From a bacterium (lineage in GTDB: Bacteria; SZUA-79; Acidulodesulfobacterales; Acidulodesulfobacteraceae): a stretch of DNA of 7,665 nt. The number at the start of each line of letters is the position of its first letter. Position 1 is the stretch's first letter. The position numbers were made by a program, and so were the translations under genes. Location: NCBI GenBank assembly GCA_021821565.1, contig JAKACI010000070.1, positions 1 to 7,665 of the forward strand, given 5' to 3'. The notes under the pieces are model-generated. The model was not told the DNA's origin. It saw nothing but the letters and a program-made list of their open reading frames with translations, and made no database searches. Below are positions 1-6,091 of this stretch, one piece after another.

Positions 1-506
1 TCTGGATTATTTTCGGTTTCTATAATTTTAACGCCATTGTTTGATAGAGCTTTTATAAATTCATTGTCTGCCATCTTAACGCCGTCAACAAAAATCTTAA
101 GATTTCCAGAAATATCATTGTCAATATAAGATGCGGAATGATTGATTGCAAGGTCTAAATAATCCAGAATCGGCAGTAAATCTTTAACAATGTTCTCATT
201 AGAATACTTTAACGATTCTTCTTTTTCTCTGTTAATTCTTTTTCTGAAATTTTCGGAATCTGCCAAAATTTTAAGATATTTTTCGTTTAATTCATCAAAT
301 TCTTTCTTTAAATTTGTGAATGCGTTTTTTATATAATTTAAACTTTCTCTTGCTTCAGGCAAAGATGACGGTTCAGATATTTGATCTAAGTCGGCGATAT
401 CGAGCAATGATTTATTTTCTGCAGGATTATTAATATCAACATCATTTGTCTCTTTTGCATTATCTGCGTCATCAAAATCATTTTTATTTTTTTTATTATC
501 ATCCAT
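1..506 (-). CDS. grpE: GrpE, nucleotide exchange factor for DnaK (3' end cut off by window)
   Basis: Translating the minus strand from the ATG at 506 gives 168 open codons running to the left edge without a stop. GrpE is the cytoplasmic cochaperone that releases ADP from DnaK. The first ~45 residues are an acidic, Asn/Asp-rich tail (MDDNKKNKNDFDDADN). A long, charged coiled-coil segment follows (NLKKEFDELNEKYLKILADS). Then comes the GrpE signature ENFRKRINREKEE, KDLLPILDYLDLAI, and further on VDGVKMADNEFIKAL and NNGVKIIETENNP. The C-terminal beta-wing that contacts DnaK has barely begun at the edge; typical family length suggests only a few tens of residues are missing. The start is supported by AGGAG 8 nt upstream. 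It lies 101 bp downstream of hrcA on the same strand, the usual hrcA-grpE order, so it is probably cotranscribed and under HrcA/CIRCE control. Identification is firm; the end is unseen. Confidence 0.95.
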   Translation of the reverse strand, partial: MDDNKKNKNDFDDADNAKETNDVDINNPAENKSLLDIADLDQISEPSSLPEARESLNYIKNAFTNLKKEFDELNEKYLKILADSENFRKRINREKEESLKYSNENIVKDLLPILDYLDLAINHSASYIDNDISGNLKIFVDGVKMADNEFIKALSNNGVKIIETENNP

Positions 507-514
507 GCTTAATT

Positions 515-519
515 CTCCT
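515..519 (-). promoter_or_regulatory. Ribosome binding site of grpE
   Basis: AGGAG on the minus strand (CTCCT on plus) lies 8 nt before the ATG at 506-504. It fixes the grpE start and is a clear Shine-Dalgarno site, in contrast to hrcA, which has none. Confidence 0.8.
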
Positions 520-551
520 GATTTTTATTTATAAAGTTTTTATTTTATTTT

Positions 552-593
552 ATTTTTATTCGTTTATTTTTATTTGTTTATTTTTATTTGTTT
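552..593. repeat. 14-bp AT-rich tandem repeat, three copies, between hrcA and grpE
   Basis: The unit ATTTTTATTYGTTT occurs three times head to tail (552-565, 566-579, 580-593); copies differ only at the C/T position, and a partial fourth copy follows (594-598). It occupies much of the 101-bp gap between the hrcA stop and grpE start. On the transcribed strand it reads as an A-rich, nearly unstructured spacer. It could affect mRNA stability or ribosome access to grpE, or simply be slippage-generated sequence. I see no promoter or terminator in this gap. Confidence 0.75.
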
Positions 594-607
594 ATTCGTT
601 AAAATAT

Positions 608-1636
608 TTAAATTATATCACATAAAAACTTTGCTATATAATTTACCATAGGAATAGCTAGAGCATAATTCATTCTTGAAGGTCCTATGAGTCCTATAGA
701 ACCTCCTGCAAATCCTTTTTTGCTGCGATAAGATGCCGTAATTACCGATAAACCGTTAATATCCGACCACTCGGTATCCGAACCTATAAATATATGAATG
801 CCTTCCTTTTGTTTAGTAAGTTCTAACAGCTTTATTATAGTTCTTTTATCTTCAAAAGCTTTGATTAGAGATTTAATCTTTTCATAGTTTGAAAACTCCG
901 GCTCATCAAATAAATTCATCCTGGAACCGATAAAAAGATAATCATTTTCATTATCTACTTCGTTTTTTACTAAATCAAAATTAAAAATAATACCGTTTAA
1001 TAACGAAAAAAAACTTTCCCTGTCTTTATCTATATCTTTTATTATAGTATCTTTTAATTCGTCTATACTGTGTCCGTTAATTATTCCATTTAGTTTTATT
1101 GAGTATTTGCTAAGTTCAACCTGTTTATAATCTCTATCGGTGCTAATTATTTTATTTTCAACAAATCCGCCTTCGAATACCATAACCACAAGAAGATTTA
1201 ATTTATCTAATTTTATAAACTCAATATGCAATAAATTCGCATAAGTTCTCTTCGGAGCAAGCACGATAGGCATATAATGCGAAATTTCCGATAATAAATT
1301 AATTGCCTGCCATAATATTTTTTTTATATCACCAGAAATATTAAGACTGCTTCTGATTTCTTCTTTCTGCTGTTTTGATATTTTTTTTGTTTTTAAAATA
1401 CTATTTATGTAAAATTTATATCCCGAGGATGTAGGAACCCTGCCCGCCGAAAAATAAGGCTGATATATATATCCCTTTTCTTCAAGCGATGCCATAATAT
1501 TTCTTATAGAAGCAGGACTTAAATTTAAAGAACACTTGCCTGCAATAAATTTAGATCCTACAGGATTTGCTGTAATAATGTATTCTTCAATTATATAGCA
1601 TAATACTTCCCGATACCTTTCGTTAAGTTCTTCCAT
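608..1636 (-). CDS. hrcA: HrcA, heat-inducible transcription repressor
   Basis: HrcA is the cytoplasmic dimeric repressor that binds CIRCE operators and shuts off chaperone operons; in the family its folding depends on GroE, which links repression to chaperone supply. The 342-residue product matches the usual length. Residues ~1-77 are the winged-helix DNA-binding domain: LNERYREVLCYIIEEYI, SPASIRNIMASLEEKGYI, and the signature SAGRVPTSSGYKFYI at 63-77. The middle (~100-300) is the GAF-like/dimerisation region. The C-terminus has the family block GGSIGLIGPSRMNYALAIPM (311-330). The ATG at 1636 places the N-terminus exactly where family members begin. There is no Shine-Dalgarno sequence before it; the leader is almost pure A/T. 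It is first in the hrcA-grpE operon, behind a promoter overlapped by a perfect CIRCE, so autoregulation is expected. Confidence 0.96.
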   Translation of the reverse strand: MEELNERYREVLCYIIEEYIITANPVGSKFIAGKCSLNLSPASIRNIMASLEEKGYIYQPYFSAGRVPTSSGYKFYINSILKTKKISKQQKEEIRSSLNISGDIKKILWQAINLLSEISHYMPIVLAPKRTYANLLHIEFIKLDKLNLLVVMVFEGGFVENKIISTDRDYKQVELSKYSIKLNGIINGHSIDELKDTIIKDIDKDRESFFSLLNGIIFNFDLVKNEVDNENDYLFIGSRMNLFDEPEFSNYEKIKSLIKAFEDKRTIIKLLELTKQKEGIHIFIGSDTEWSDINGLSVITASYRSKKGFAGGSIGLIGPSRMNYALAIPMVNYIAKFLCDII

Positions 1637-1745
1637 TTAATTTAATTTAACATAATAATAAGTAAATAATAACTAATGAATAAACGAATATAAAATGAAT
1701 ATAATTTTAATTTAAAAAATATTAAAAAGTTATAAAGTTAAAATA

Positions 1746-1772
1746 TTAGCACTCGCTAATATTGAGTGCTAA
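1746..1772 (-). promoter_or_regulatory. CIRCE operator (HrcA binding site)
   Basis: Perfect match to the canonical CIRCE inverted repeat: TTAGCACTC (1746-1754), a 9-bp spacer, then GAGTGCTAA (1764-1772). It begins at or just after the likely -10 of hrcA, around the expected transcription start. HrcA binding there would block hrcA-grpE transcription, and the element would form a hairpin at the 5' end of the mRNA. It is about 280 bp from the resB promoter, so control of resB is unlikely. Confidence 0.97.
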
Positions 1773-1777
1773 TTATA

Positions 1778-1806
1778 ATTAAACCAATAAATTTGTTTTT
1801 TGTCAA
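1778..1806 (-). promoter_or_regulatory. Probable vegetative promoter of hrcA-grpE
   Basis: On the minus strand there is a perfect -35 TTGACA (TGTCAA at 1801-1806), a 17-bp spacer, and a -10-like TTTAAT (1778-1783). A TATAAT at 1772-1777 lies directly behind it but would need a 23-bp spacer. The downstream edge abuts CIRCE, the arrangement expected for an HrcA-repressed sigma70-type promoter. The leader from there to the hrcA ATG is about 135 nt, AT-rich, and shows no other recognisable element (1637-1745). Confidence 0.6.
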
Positions 1807-1887
1807 GTTTTATATGCTTTCCAAAATTGCCGATAGAAAATTTATTTTCCAGATTAGCCGCCTAAATGCCGACGGCTTTAAAGCGTA

Positions 1888-1901
1888 CCTGCCCACGCAG
1901 G
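1888..1901. repeat. Small hairpin, degenerate inverted copy of the dRS3-like repeat
   Basis: CCTGC-CCAC-GCAGG, a perfect 5-bp stem with 4-nt loop. Read on the minus strand with its flanks it gives CATTCCTGCGTGGGCAGG, resembling the plus-strand repeat CATTCCCGCGTATGCGGG at 1942-1959. The two therefore look like inverted, diverged copies of one unit inside the same element. Confidence 0.5.
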
Positions 1902-1942
1902 AATGGCTTTGCGGATATTTAAGTTTTCACTCGACGGATGTC

Positions 1943-1962
1943 ATTCCCGCGTATGCGGGAAT
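1943..1962. repeat. dRS3-like inverted repeat hairpin (ATTCCC-N8-GGGAAT)
   Basis: ATTCCCGC-GTAT-GCGGGAAT is a perfect 8-bp stem with a 4-nt loop. It fits the ATTCCC-N8-GGGAAT consensus of the Neisseria dRS3 repeat and the widespread proteobacterial intergenic repeat whose translation reads VIPAYAGI. It is nested in the element at 1822-2016. In Neisseria, dRS3 units serve as targets for phage and IS recombination; whether this holds here is unknown. Confidence 0.75.
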
Positions 1963-2050
1963 CTAATGTTCCATATAGCTTTAAAGCTATTTTAAAGACT
2001 TATATCGGCAATTTTGAGTGCTTTCCCTAAATACGAATTGACAATTTTGC

Positions 2051-2079
2051 TTTACAATATAAATTAAAAGCAATATAAT
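2051..2079 (+). promoter_or_regulatory. Probable promoter of resB-ccsB
   Basis: TTTACA (2051-2056), a 17-bp spacer, and a perfect TATAAT (2074-2079) form a strong sigma70-type promoter. Transcription would start near 2086, giving a leader of about 25 nt to the ATG at 2112 or 70 nt to the ATG at 2157. A TTGACA at 2038-2043 has no good partner at the right spacing. The promoter begins 35 bp past the right inverted repeat of the neighbouring element. Confidence 0.6.
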
Positions 2080-2111
2080 CTATAAATATATAATTTAAAA
2101 TAATAAACTTA

Positions 2112-3563
2112 ATGTTTCAATTAAATTTTTTAATAAAAATAAAAACACAAAATTTTATGCTGTCAAAATTAAATAAATTCTTTTCTTCAGTTAAATTAGC
2201 AATTATTTTATTCACACTAATCGCAGCAGTTTCAATAATTGGAACAATAATAGATCAAGGCGACACTATACGTCAATATAAAACTATATACGGCGATAAT
2301 GTTTTCCATATTTTATACTGGTTAGGATTTTTAAATATTTATAATTCATGGTATTTTATCGGACTTGCTGCCCTGCTTATACTGACATTAATAGTTTCAT
2401 CGGCAAATAGAACGCCTAAAATAATTAAAGAAATTATAAATCCCGACTTATCTTTTGATAATGCATTGCAGAAAAAAGGATTTAAAGCAAAATATACAAC
2501 TTTGCAATCATCTAAAAATCCTGAAGAAATACTGACTTCAGCAGAAAAAATATTTGGCAAAAAATTTGGTGCACCTATTAATATTAATAAAATAAAAGAT
2601 AAAAACACCAAAAAAAACACGGGAACTCATTCTTTATTATATTCAAAAAATTCAATCTTCAGAATATCGCCGATTGTTGCACATCTCGGGGTTATTGTTA
2701 CTTTAATCGGAGTATTGCTTGGAATAATTTTAGGATACAGGTCATATACAAATATAAAAGTAGGTGAAACTATTCATCATTCTTATTTATTAAAGAATAA
2801 CAAGCCTATTATTCTTCCTTTTAAAATTAAATTAGACAATTATGCAACTAAATATTATAAAAACGGAGCAGTCAAATCATATGTAAGCACATTGACAATC
2901 ATGAAAAAACATATCAATATTTTAACTAAAACTATAACAGTAAACCATCCGCTTATTTATGACGGAATTACTATTTATCAAGCAAGTTACGGCCATTATA
3001 AACCGACTGCAGCGCGAATATTAGTATTAAATTTAAAAAATAAAAATAAAAAAACCTTACTTTATGCTGCACCCGGCAAAATATATAATTCAAAAATTAA
3101 TAATATTAAATTTTCATTTAATTTTTTTAAAAAACCAGAGAAGAATCATATTCCGTTTTATATCTCCATCATCAAAAATAATAAAAAAGTTGAGCGTCCG
3201 CTGATTTTTCAAGAATTGCCGTATAAATCAAACAAAAGGAATGAACCTTTGCTTTTTACAGAATATAGCAATAATATAGCTTTTATTTTTGATGGAGTAA
3301 AAACATACTATTACAGCGGCGTTGAAATTACAAAAAATGTTGATACGGATATTGTCTGGATAGGTTCTGCGATATTAATTTTTGCCTTATTTTTTTCATT
3401 TTTCTTTAATCAGCAATCATTATGGGTCAGAGTCATCCCTTCTGGAACTTCAGAAAAAGACAAGACAAATAAAATTGAAATATTAGCTATTCCGCATAAA
3501 AAATTTGCTTCATTTTATTCTATGATTGATAAAAACATAGAAGAATTTAAAAAAAAAATATGA
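2112..3563 (+). CDS. resB: ResB/Ccs1-type cytochrome c biogenesis protein
   Basis: ResB (Ccs1) is the partner of the CcsA/ResC heme transporter in System II cytochrome c maturation, which moves heme outward and ligates it to apocytochromes. The 483-residue product has the family topology: TM1 ~28-45 (ending GTIIDQG), TM2 ~79-98, TM3 ~188-208 with His191 (SPIVAHLGVIVTLIGVLLG), a large extracytoplasmic domain (~209-412), and TM4 ~413-433. Conserved blocks are VNHPLIYDGITIYQASYG (277-294) and YYSGVEITKN (400-409) running into VWIGSAILIFALFFSFF. The Asp-Pro-Gly often found after that Tyr-Ser-Gly block reads NVD here. Start: family alignments favour Met16 (ATG at 2157, MLSKLNKFFSSVKLAI); the upstream ATG adds 15 residues. 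Neither has a Shine-Dalgarno. It ends in TGA, 23 bp before ccsB, in one operon. Confidence 0.92.
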   Translation: MFQLNFLIKIKTQNFMLSKLNKFFSSVKLAIILFTLIAAVSIIGTIIDQGDTIRQYKTIYGDNVFHILYWLGFLNIYNSWYFIGLAALLILTLIVSSANRTPKIIKEIINPDLSFDNALQKKGFKAKYTTLQSSKNPEEILTSAEKIFGKKFGAPININKIKDKNTKKNTGTHSLLYSKNSIFRISPIVAHLGVIVTLIGVLLGIILGYRSYTNIKVGETIHHSYLLKNNKPIILPFKIKLDNYATKYYKNGAVKSYVSTLTIMKKHINILTKTITVNHPLIYDGITIYQASYGHYKPTAARILVLNLKNKNKKTLLYAAPGKIYNSKINNIKFSFNFFKKPEKNHIPFYISIIKNNKKVERPLIFQELPYKSNKRNEPLLFTEYSNNIAFIFDGVKTYYYSGVEITKNVDTDIVWIGSAILIFALFFSFFFNQQSLWVRVIPSGTSEKDKTNKIEILAIPHKKFASFYSMIDKNIEEFKKKI

Positions 3564-3586
3564 CATTAATCGGAGATATATAAAAA

Positions 3587-4534
3587 ATGATTCACATCAA
3601 TGCTTCAATATTGGACGGCTCTTTTTATTTTACAATTTCTCTTTTAATGATAGCTTTGAGTCTCGTCGGATATTTTATATACATATTTACATCAAGTAAA
3701 TTATTTTCCACAGCCTCATTTATTATTGTAATATCCGCTTTTGCCTTACAGACGTTTGCTTTTATTATAAGGTGGCGCTATTCTTACTCTATAGGAATTG
3801 ATATACCGCCGTTAATTGATTTATACGACTCTCTAGTTTTTTTTGCCTATGTTATTTTATTCGGTTTCATTGTATTGAAATTATTTTATAATTTTGATTC
3901 GCTCGGATTTATTATGACGTTTATAGCTGCGGCTTCACTGGCATTTGCCACATTTTACCCGCTGTCAACAAGTACAATAGAACCTTTTATCATACCTGCT
4001 CTCAGAAGCTATTGGCTGCTATATCATATAATAGCGTTGTTTTTGGCTTATGGCGCCTTCGCCGCATCATTCGGTATAGGCATATTGTTTTTAATAAAAT
4101 ATAAACAAATAGATAATCCTGAACAAAACAAAAATATAAATCAAGCTGCAAATAAAAGCAATCCTTTTATATTGCTTTACAGACAGTTCATAAAACTTAG
4201 CCCTCCGATTGAAACTTTAGATGAAACTATTTATAAAGTCGTAGTGTTCGGATTTTTATTTCTTTCAATCGGAATTGTTATCGGAGCGGCATGGGCAGAT
4301 AATGCTTGGGGTGGCTACTGGAGCTGGGATCCTAAAGAAACGTGGTCGTTAATTACATGGATTGCTTATGCGATATTTATTCATGCAAGATTAACTAAAG
4401 ATTGGAATGGAAAGAAGATGGCTTGGATTGCGGTAATCGGGTTCGCAGTGGTGATAGTTACATATCTGGGAGTTGATTTAATTATCCCGGGGTTACATTC
4501 TTACGCAACGCCTGGTTCAACACCGATATTATAA
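3587..4534 (+). CDS. ccsB: CcsB (ResC/CcsA-type) heme export/ligation protein of System II
   Basis: Integral membrane heme-handling protein that, with ResB, exports heme and attaches it to CXXCH cytochromes. It is a 315-residue, roughly eight-helix protein of normal length. The diagnostic WWD domain is WGGYWSWDPKETW (241-253). Candidate heme-ligating histidines are His147 (SYWLLYHIIA), His266 (AIFIHARL) and His304 (PGLHSYA), all in the family's expected positions. An N-terminal block IRWRYSYSIGIDIPPLIDLY then DSLVFFAYV matches the family's IPLSNxYESxxFFAW pattern. The ATG follows GGAG by 11 nt, a slightly long but plausible Shine-Dalgarno spacing. It lies 23 bp behind resB. Naming differs among organisms: this family is called CcsB in several protein-family schemes but is equivalent to plastid/cyanobacterial CcsA and Bacillus ResC. 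Confidence 0.95.
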   Translation: MIHINASILDGSFYFTISLLMIALSLVGYFIYIFTSSKLFSTASFIIVISAFALQTFAFIIRWRYSYSIGIDIPPLIDLYDSLVFFAYVILFGFIVLKLFYNFDSLGFIMTFIAAASLAFATFYPLSTSTIEPFIIPALRSYWLLYHIIALFLAYGAFAASFGIGILFLIKYKQIDNPEQNKNINQAANKSNPFILLYRQFIKLSPPIETLDETIYKVVVFGFLFLSIGIVIGAAWADNAWGGYWSWDPKETWSLITWIAYAIFIHARLTKDWNGKKMAWIAVIGFAVVIVTYLGVDLIIPGLHSYATPGSTPIL

Positions 4535-4608
4535 TGCAATTAGAATTATATTTTGGTAAAAATAAATCTTACACACACATTCTACGTTGAATTTCACAAT
4601 CGGAATTT

Positions 4609-4712
4609 CCTAACTTTTCTATGAATTTTATACATTTAAAAATAATATATTAAAATATTTAATAAAAATAAGCAGTTCAAATGTAGTATATAAAAAATAA
4701 GAAAAAGTTAGG
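4609..4712. repeat. Nested inverted-repeat element in the ccsB/kinase convergent gap
   Basis: Outer arms CCTAACTTTT (4609-4618) and AAAAGTTAGG (4703-4712) are exact inverted repeats. Nested within are TACATTT (4631-4637) and AAATGTA (4679-4685), around an AT-rich imperfect palindromic core. The right arm ends 12 bp from the kinase stop codon; the left arm starts 75 bp past ccsB. It could be a small MITE relic or a bidirectional 3'-end structure for the two convergent genes. No GC-rich stem with a U-run is present, so it is not a textbook terminator. The rest of this 189-bp gap shows nothing recognisable. Confidence 0.4.
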
Positions 4713-4723
4713 TGAATAAATAA

Positions 4724-5824
4724 TTAATTTCCTATTTTTTTATTTTTTCCTACCGGCAAATAAACTGCGACGTCTGTACCTCTATTTTTTATTGATTTAA
4801 TATCTATAAATCCGTTATGCTCAAAAATAATTTTTTGAGAAATTGCAAGTCCAAGACCAGTTCCTTTTTCTTTAGTAGTAAAAAACGGTTCAAACAGTTT
4901 ATTTAAGTCTTTTTTGCTAATCCCCGCGCCATTATCTGATAGAATAATTTTGATAAATTTAGGACTGTTTCTTTCCGCATCAATTCTTGTGGTTATCTTG
5001 ACAAATCCTTTATTTTTATTTTGGATAGCAACAATAGAATTTTTTATTATATTTAAAAAAACTTGTTTTAAAGCACCGTCTGAAGCAAATATTTCAGGCA
5101 GACTAGGGTCAAATTCTTTAATAAATTTTATATTTTTATCTGCGTTCATAGCAGTTTCTATCTCAATTATTTCATTTATAATTTTGTTTACATTTATCAT
5201 TTCTGCATTTATTTTATGATTTTTAGATAAAGCCAATAAATCTTCTATCAAAAAATTAATTCTATTTATTTCTTTAACAATTATTTCTGTAAACTGTGTT
5301 AATTCTTTTAAGCTATCAGGAAGAGAATCTTGTTCTTCAATAATTTTTTTCTTCAAATATGAAGCGGAAGCCTTTACTCCGCTTAAAGGATTTCTGATTT
5401 CGTGCGAAATTTCCGCTATAAATCTTGAAAAATTTTGTGATTTTTCTTCATTTCTAATAATATTATCCATTTCTTTAAATCTTGTTATATCTTTCATTGA
5501 TATAAGTATATAATATTGTTCACTATAATTAATTTTAGTTATCTCAATTATTATAAGCCGTTTATTATTTTGTCTATTATTGTTATAAAATTCAAAATCA
5601 AAATCAATAAAACCTTCCCCTGTTTTCGCTACCTCATTAATCTTAGCTATAATATACTTATTATTATGAAAAAATTGTCCTGCATTTAAGCGATTAGCAT
5701 AGGAGTCTGAATATCCCGTGAGTTCTTGCGCAGCAATATTTAAGAATTCAATAGTTAATTTTTCGTTAAAAAGAATTATTGAATAATTTATGTTATTTAA
5801 AATAAGATGAAATTTATTTTCCAT
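4724..5824 (-). CDS. PAS-domain sensor histidine kinase, NtrB-like
   Basis: Cytoplasmic two-component sensor kinase of 366 residues with no membrane segment. An N-terminal PAS domain (~5-115: LILNNINYSIILFNEKLTIEFLN, AAQELTGYS) precedes a HisKA domain whose H-box is AEISHEIRNPLSGVKASASYL with phospho-acceptor His141. The HATPase domain has N-box FLNIIKNSIVAI (Asn258, Asn262), G1 DNGAGIS (Asp297), F-box LFEPFFTT (310-317) and G2 GTGLGLA (321-327), ending GTDVAVYLP. Every catalytic motif is intact. The architecture and the NPLSGVKASASYL stretch resemble NtrB/GlnL (NPLGGIRGAAQLL), and the next upstream gene is amtB, so nitrogen sensing is a reasonable inference, not proof. No response regulator is adjacent: ccsB converges downstream. 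The start at 5824 has no clear Shine-Dalgarno. Alternatively it is a generic PAS kinase signalling to a distant regulator. Confidence 0.9.
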   Translation of the reverse strand: MENKFHLILNNINYSIILFNEKLTIEFLNIAAQELTGYSDSYANRLNAGQFFHNNKYIIAKINEVAKTGEGFIDFDFEFYNNNRQNNKRLIIIEITKINYSEQYYILISMKDITRFKEMDNIIRNEEKSQNFSRFIAEISHEIRNPLSGVKASASYLKKKIIEEQDSLPDSLKELTQFTEIIVKEINRINFLIEDLLALSKNHKINAEMINVNKIINEIIEIETAMNADKNIKFIKEFDPSLPEIFASDGALKQVFLNIIKNSIVAIQNKNKGFVKITTRIDAERNSPKFIKIILSDNGAGISKKDLNKLFEPFFTTKEKGTGLGLAISQKIIFEHNGFIDIKSIKNRGTDVAVYLPVGKNKKIGN

Positions 5825-5877
5825 AATAAACCAATTTAATAATATACTAATTTAATTCAATAAAATATCCTTCTTAG

Positions 5878-5992
5878 TTATACTTTAATTCTTCCATAGA
5901 AACTATCAATGATATTTCAATGATAAGCAATACCGGATGACCGCTTCGCTCATACGGAAAATAAATTTCTATGGAAGAAATTAAAGCTATAA
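5878..5992. repeat. Long imperfect palindrome between amtB and the kinase
   Basis: The arms at 5878-5902 and 5966-5992 are inverted repeats of about 25-27 bp differing only by two single-base indels; their core is CTTCCATAGAAA and TTTCTATGGAAG. The loop contains a smaller stem, CCGGATGA paired with TCATACGG (one mismatch), and a direct repeat TCAATGATA (5906-5914, 5917-5925). The whole 115 bp can fold as one hairpin on either strand. It does not share termini with the elements at 1822-2016 or 7453-7564. It lies in the 267-bp gap between the amtB stop and kinase start and could be a second MITE type or an mRNA processing structure. Confidence 0.65.
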
Positions 5993-6011
5993 TTCAAAAA
6001 AACAAATTTTT

Positions 6012-6058
6012 ATTAATGTTTTCATTAATCATGAAGGATATTATAATATTTATTATAA
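6012..6058 (-). terminator. Two AT-only stem-loops downstream of amtB, possible weak 3' end
   Basis: Two perfect 7-bp stems with 4-nt loops lie 34-80 bp after the amtB stop: ATTATAA/TTATAAT (6041-6058) and ATTAATG/CATTAAT (6012-6029). On the minus strand a T7 run (5996-6002) follows the second, but only after a 9-nt gap. The stems have almost no G+C, so intrinsic termination is doubtful; in such AT-rich DNA they may be chance. Confidence 0.25.
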
Positions 6059-6091
6059 ATTTATTTTTTATAACAAATAATTAAATCATTA

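Larger units (their letters stand above)
1822..2016. mobile_element. MITE-like palindromic element between hrcA and resB
   Basis: A 195-bp non-coding element bounded by 14-bp perfect terminal inverted repeats: CAAAATTGCCGATA (1822-1835) and TATCGGCAATTTTG (2003-2016). TGCTTTCC occurs at 1815-1822 and again at 2019-2026, a possible 8-bp target duplication, although two or three bases separate the right repeat from the terminus. Inside are several hairpins: AGCCG/CGGCT (1856-1877), CCTGC-CCAC-GCAGG (1888-1901), a dRS3-like hairpin (1943-1962) and a 16-bp palindrome ATAGCTTTAAAGCTAT (1975-1990). It is visibly richer in G+C than the flanks. The termini match the element at 7453-7564. It has no transposase, so any movement would be in trans. 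It sits exactly between the divergent hrcA and resB promoters. Confidence 0.7.

Noticed and set aside
1766..1966. 66-codon plus-strand open frame ending in VIPAYAGI
   Set aside because: It starts inside CIRCE and runs through the MITE-like element; the VIPAYAGI ending is the well-known translation of the ATTCCC-N8-GGGAAT repeat. No ribosome site. Treated as non-coding.
2036..2050. GACAATTTTG near 2040, resembling the right terminus of the MITE-like element
   Set aside because: Only about 10 bp, without a matching left end or internal similarity; probably chance or a fragment, not enough to annotate.
2339..2620. 93-codon minus-strand open frame
   Set aside because: Lies wholly inside resB in antisense; hydrophobic translation is a by-product of the membrane-protein gene on the other strand.
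3549..3558. A10 run near the end of resB that might cause slippage or a frameshift
   Set aside because: It encodes the last Lys residues (KKKI) just before the stop; the frame is intact and a slip would change only the final residues.
4914..5219. 101-codon plus-strand open frame
   Set aside because: Antisense shadow of the kinase HATPase domain, where conserved motifs are clear on the minus strand.
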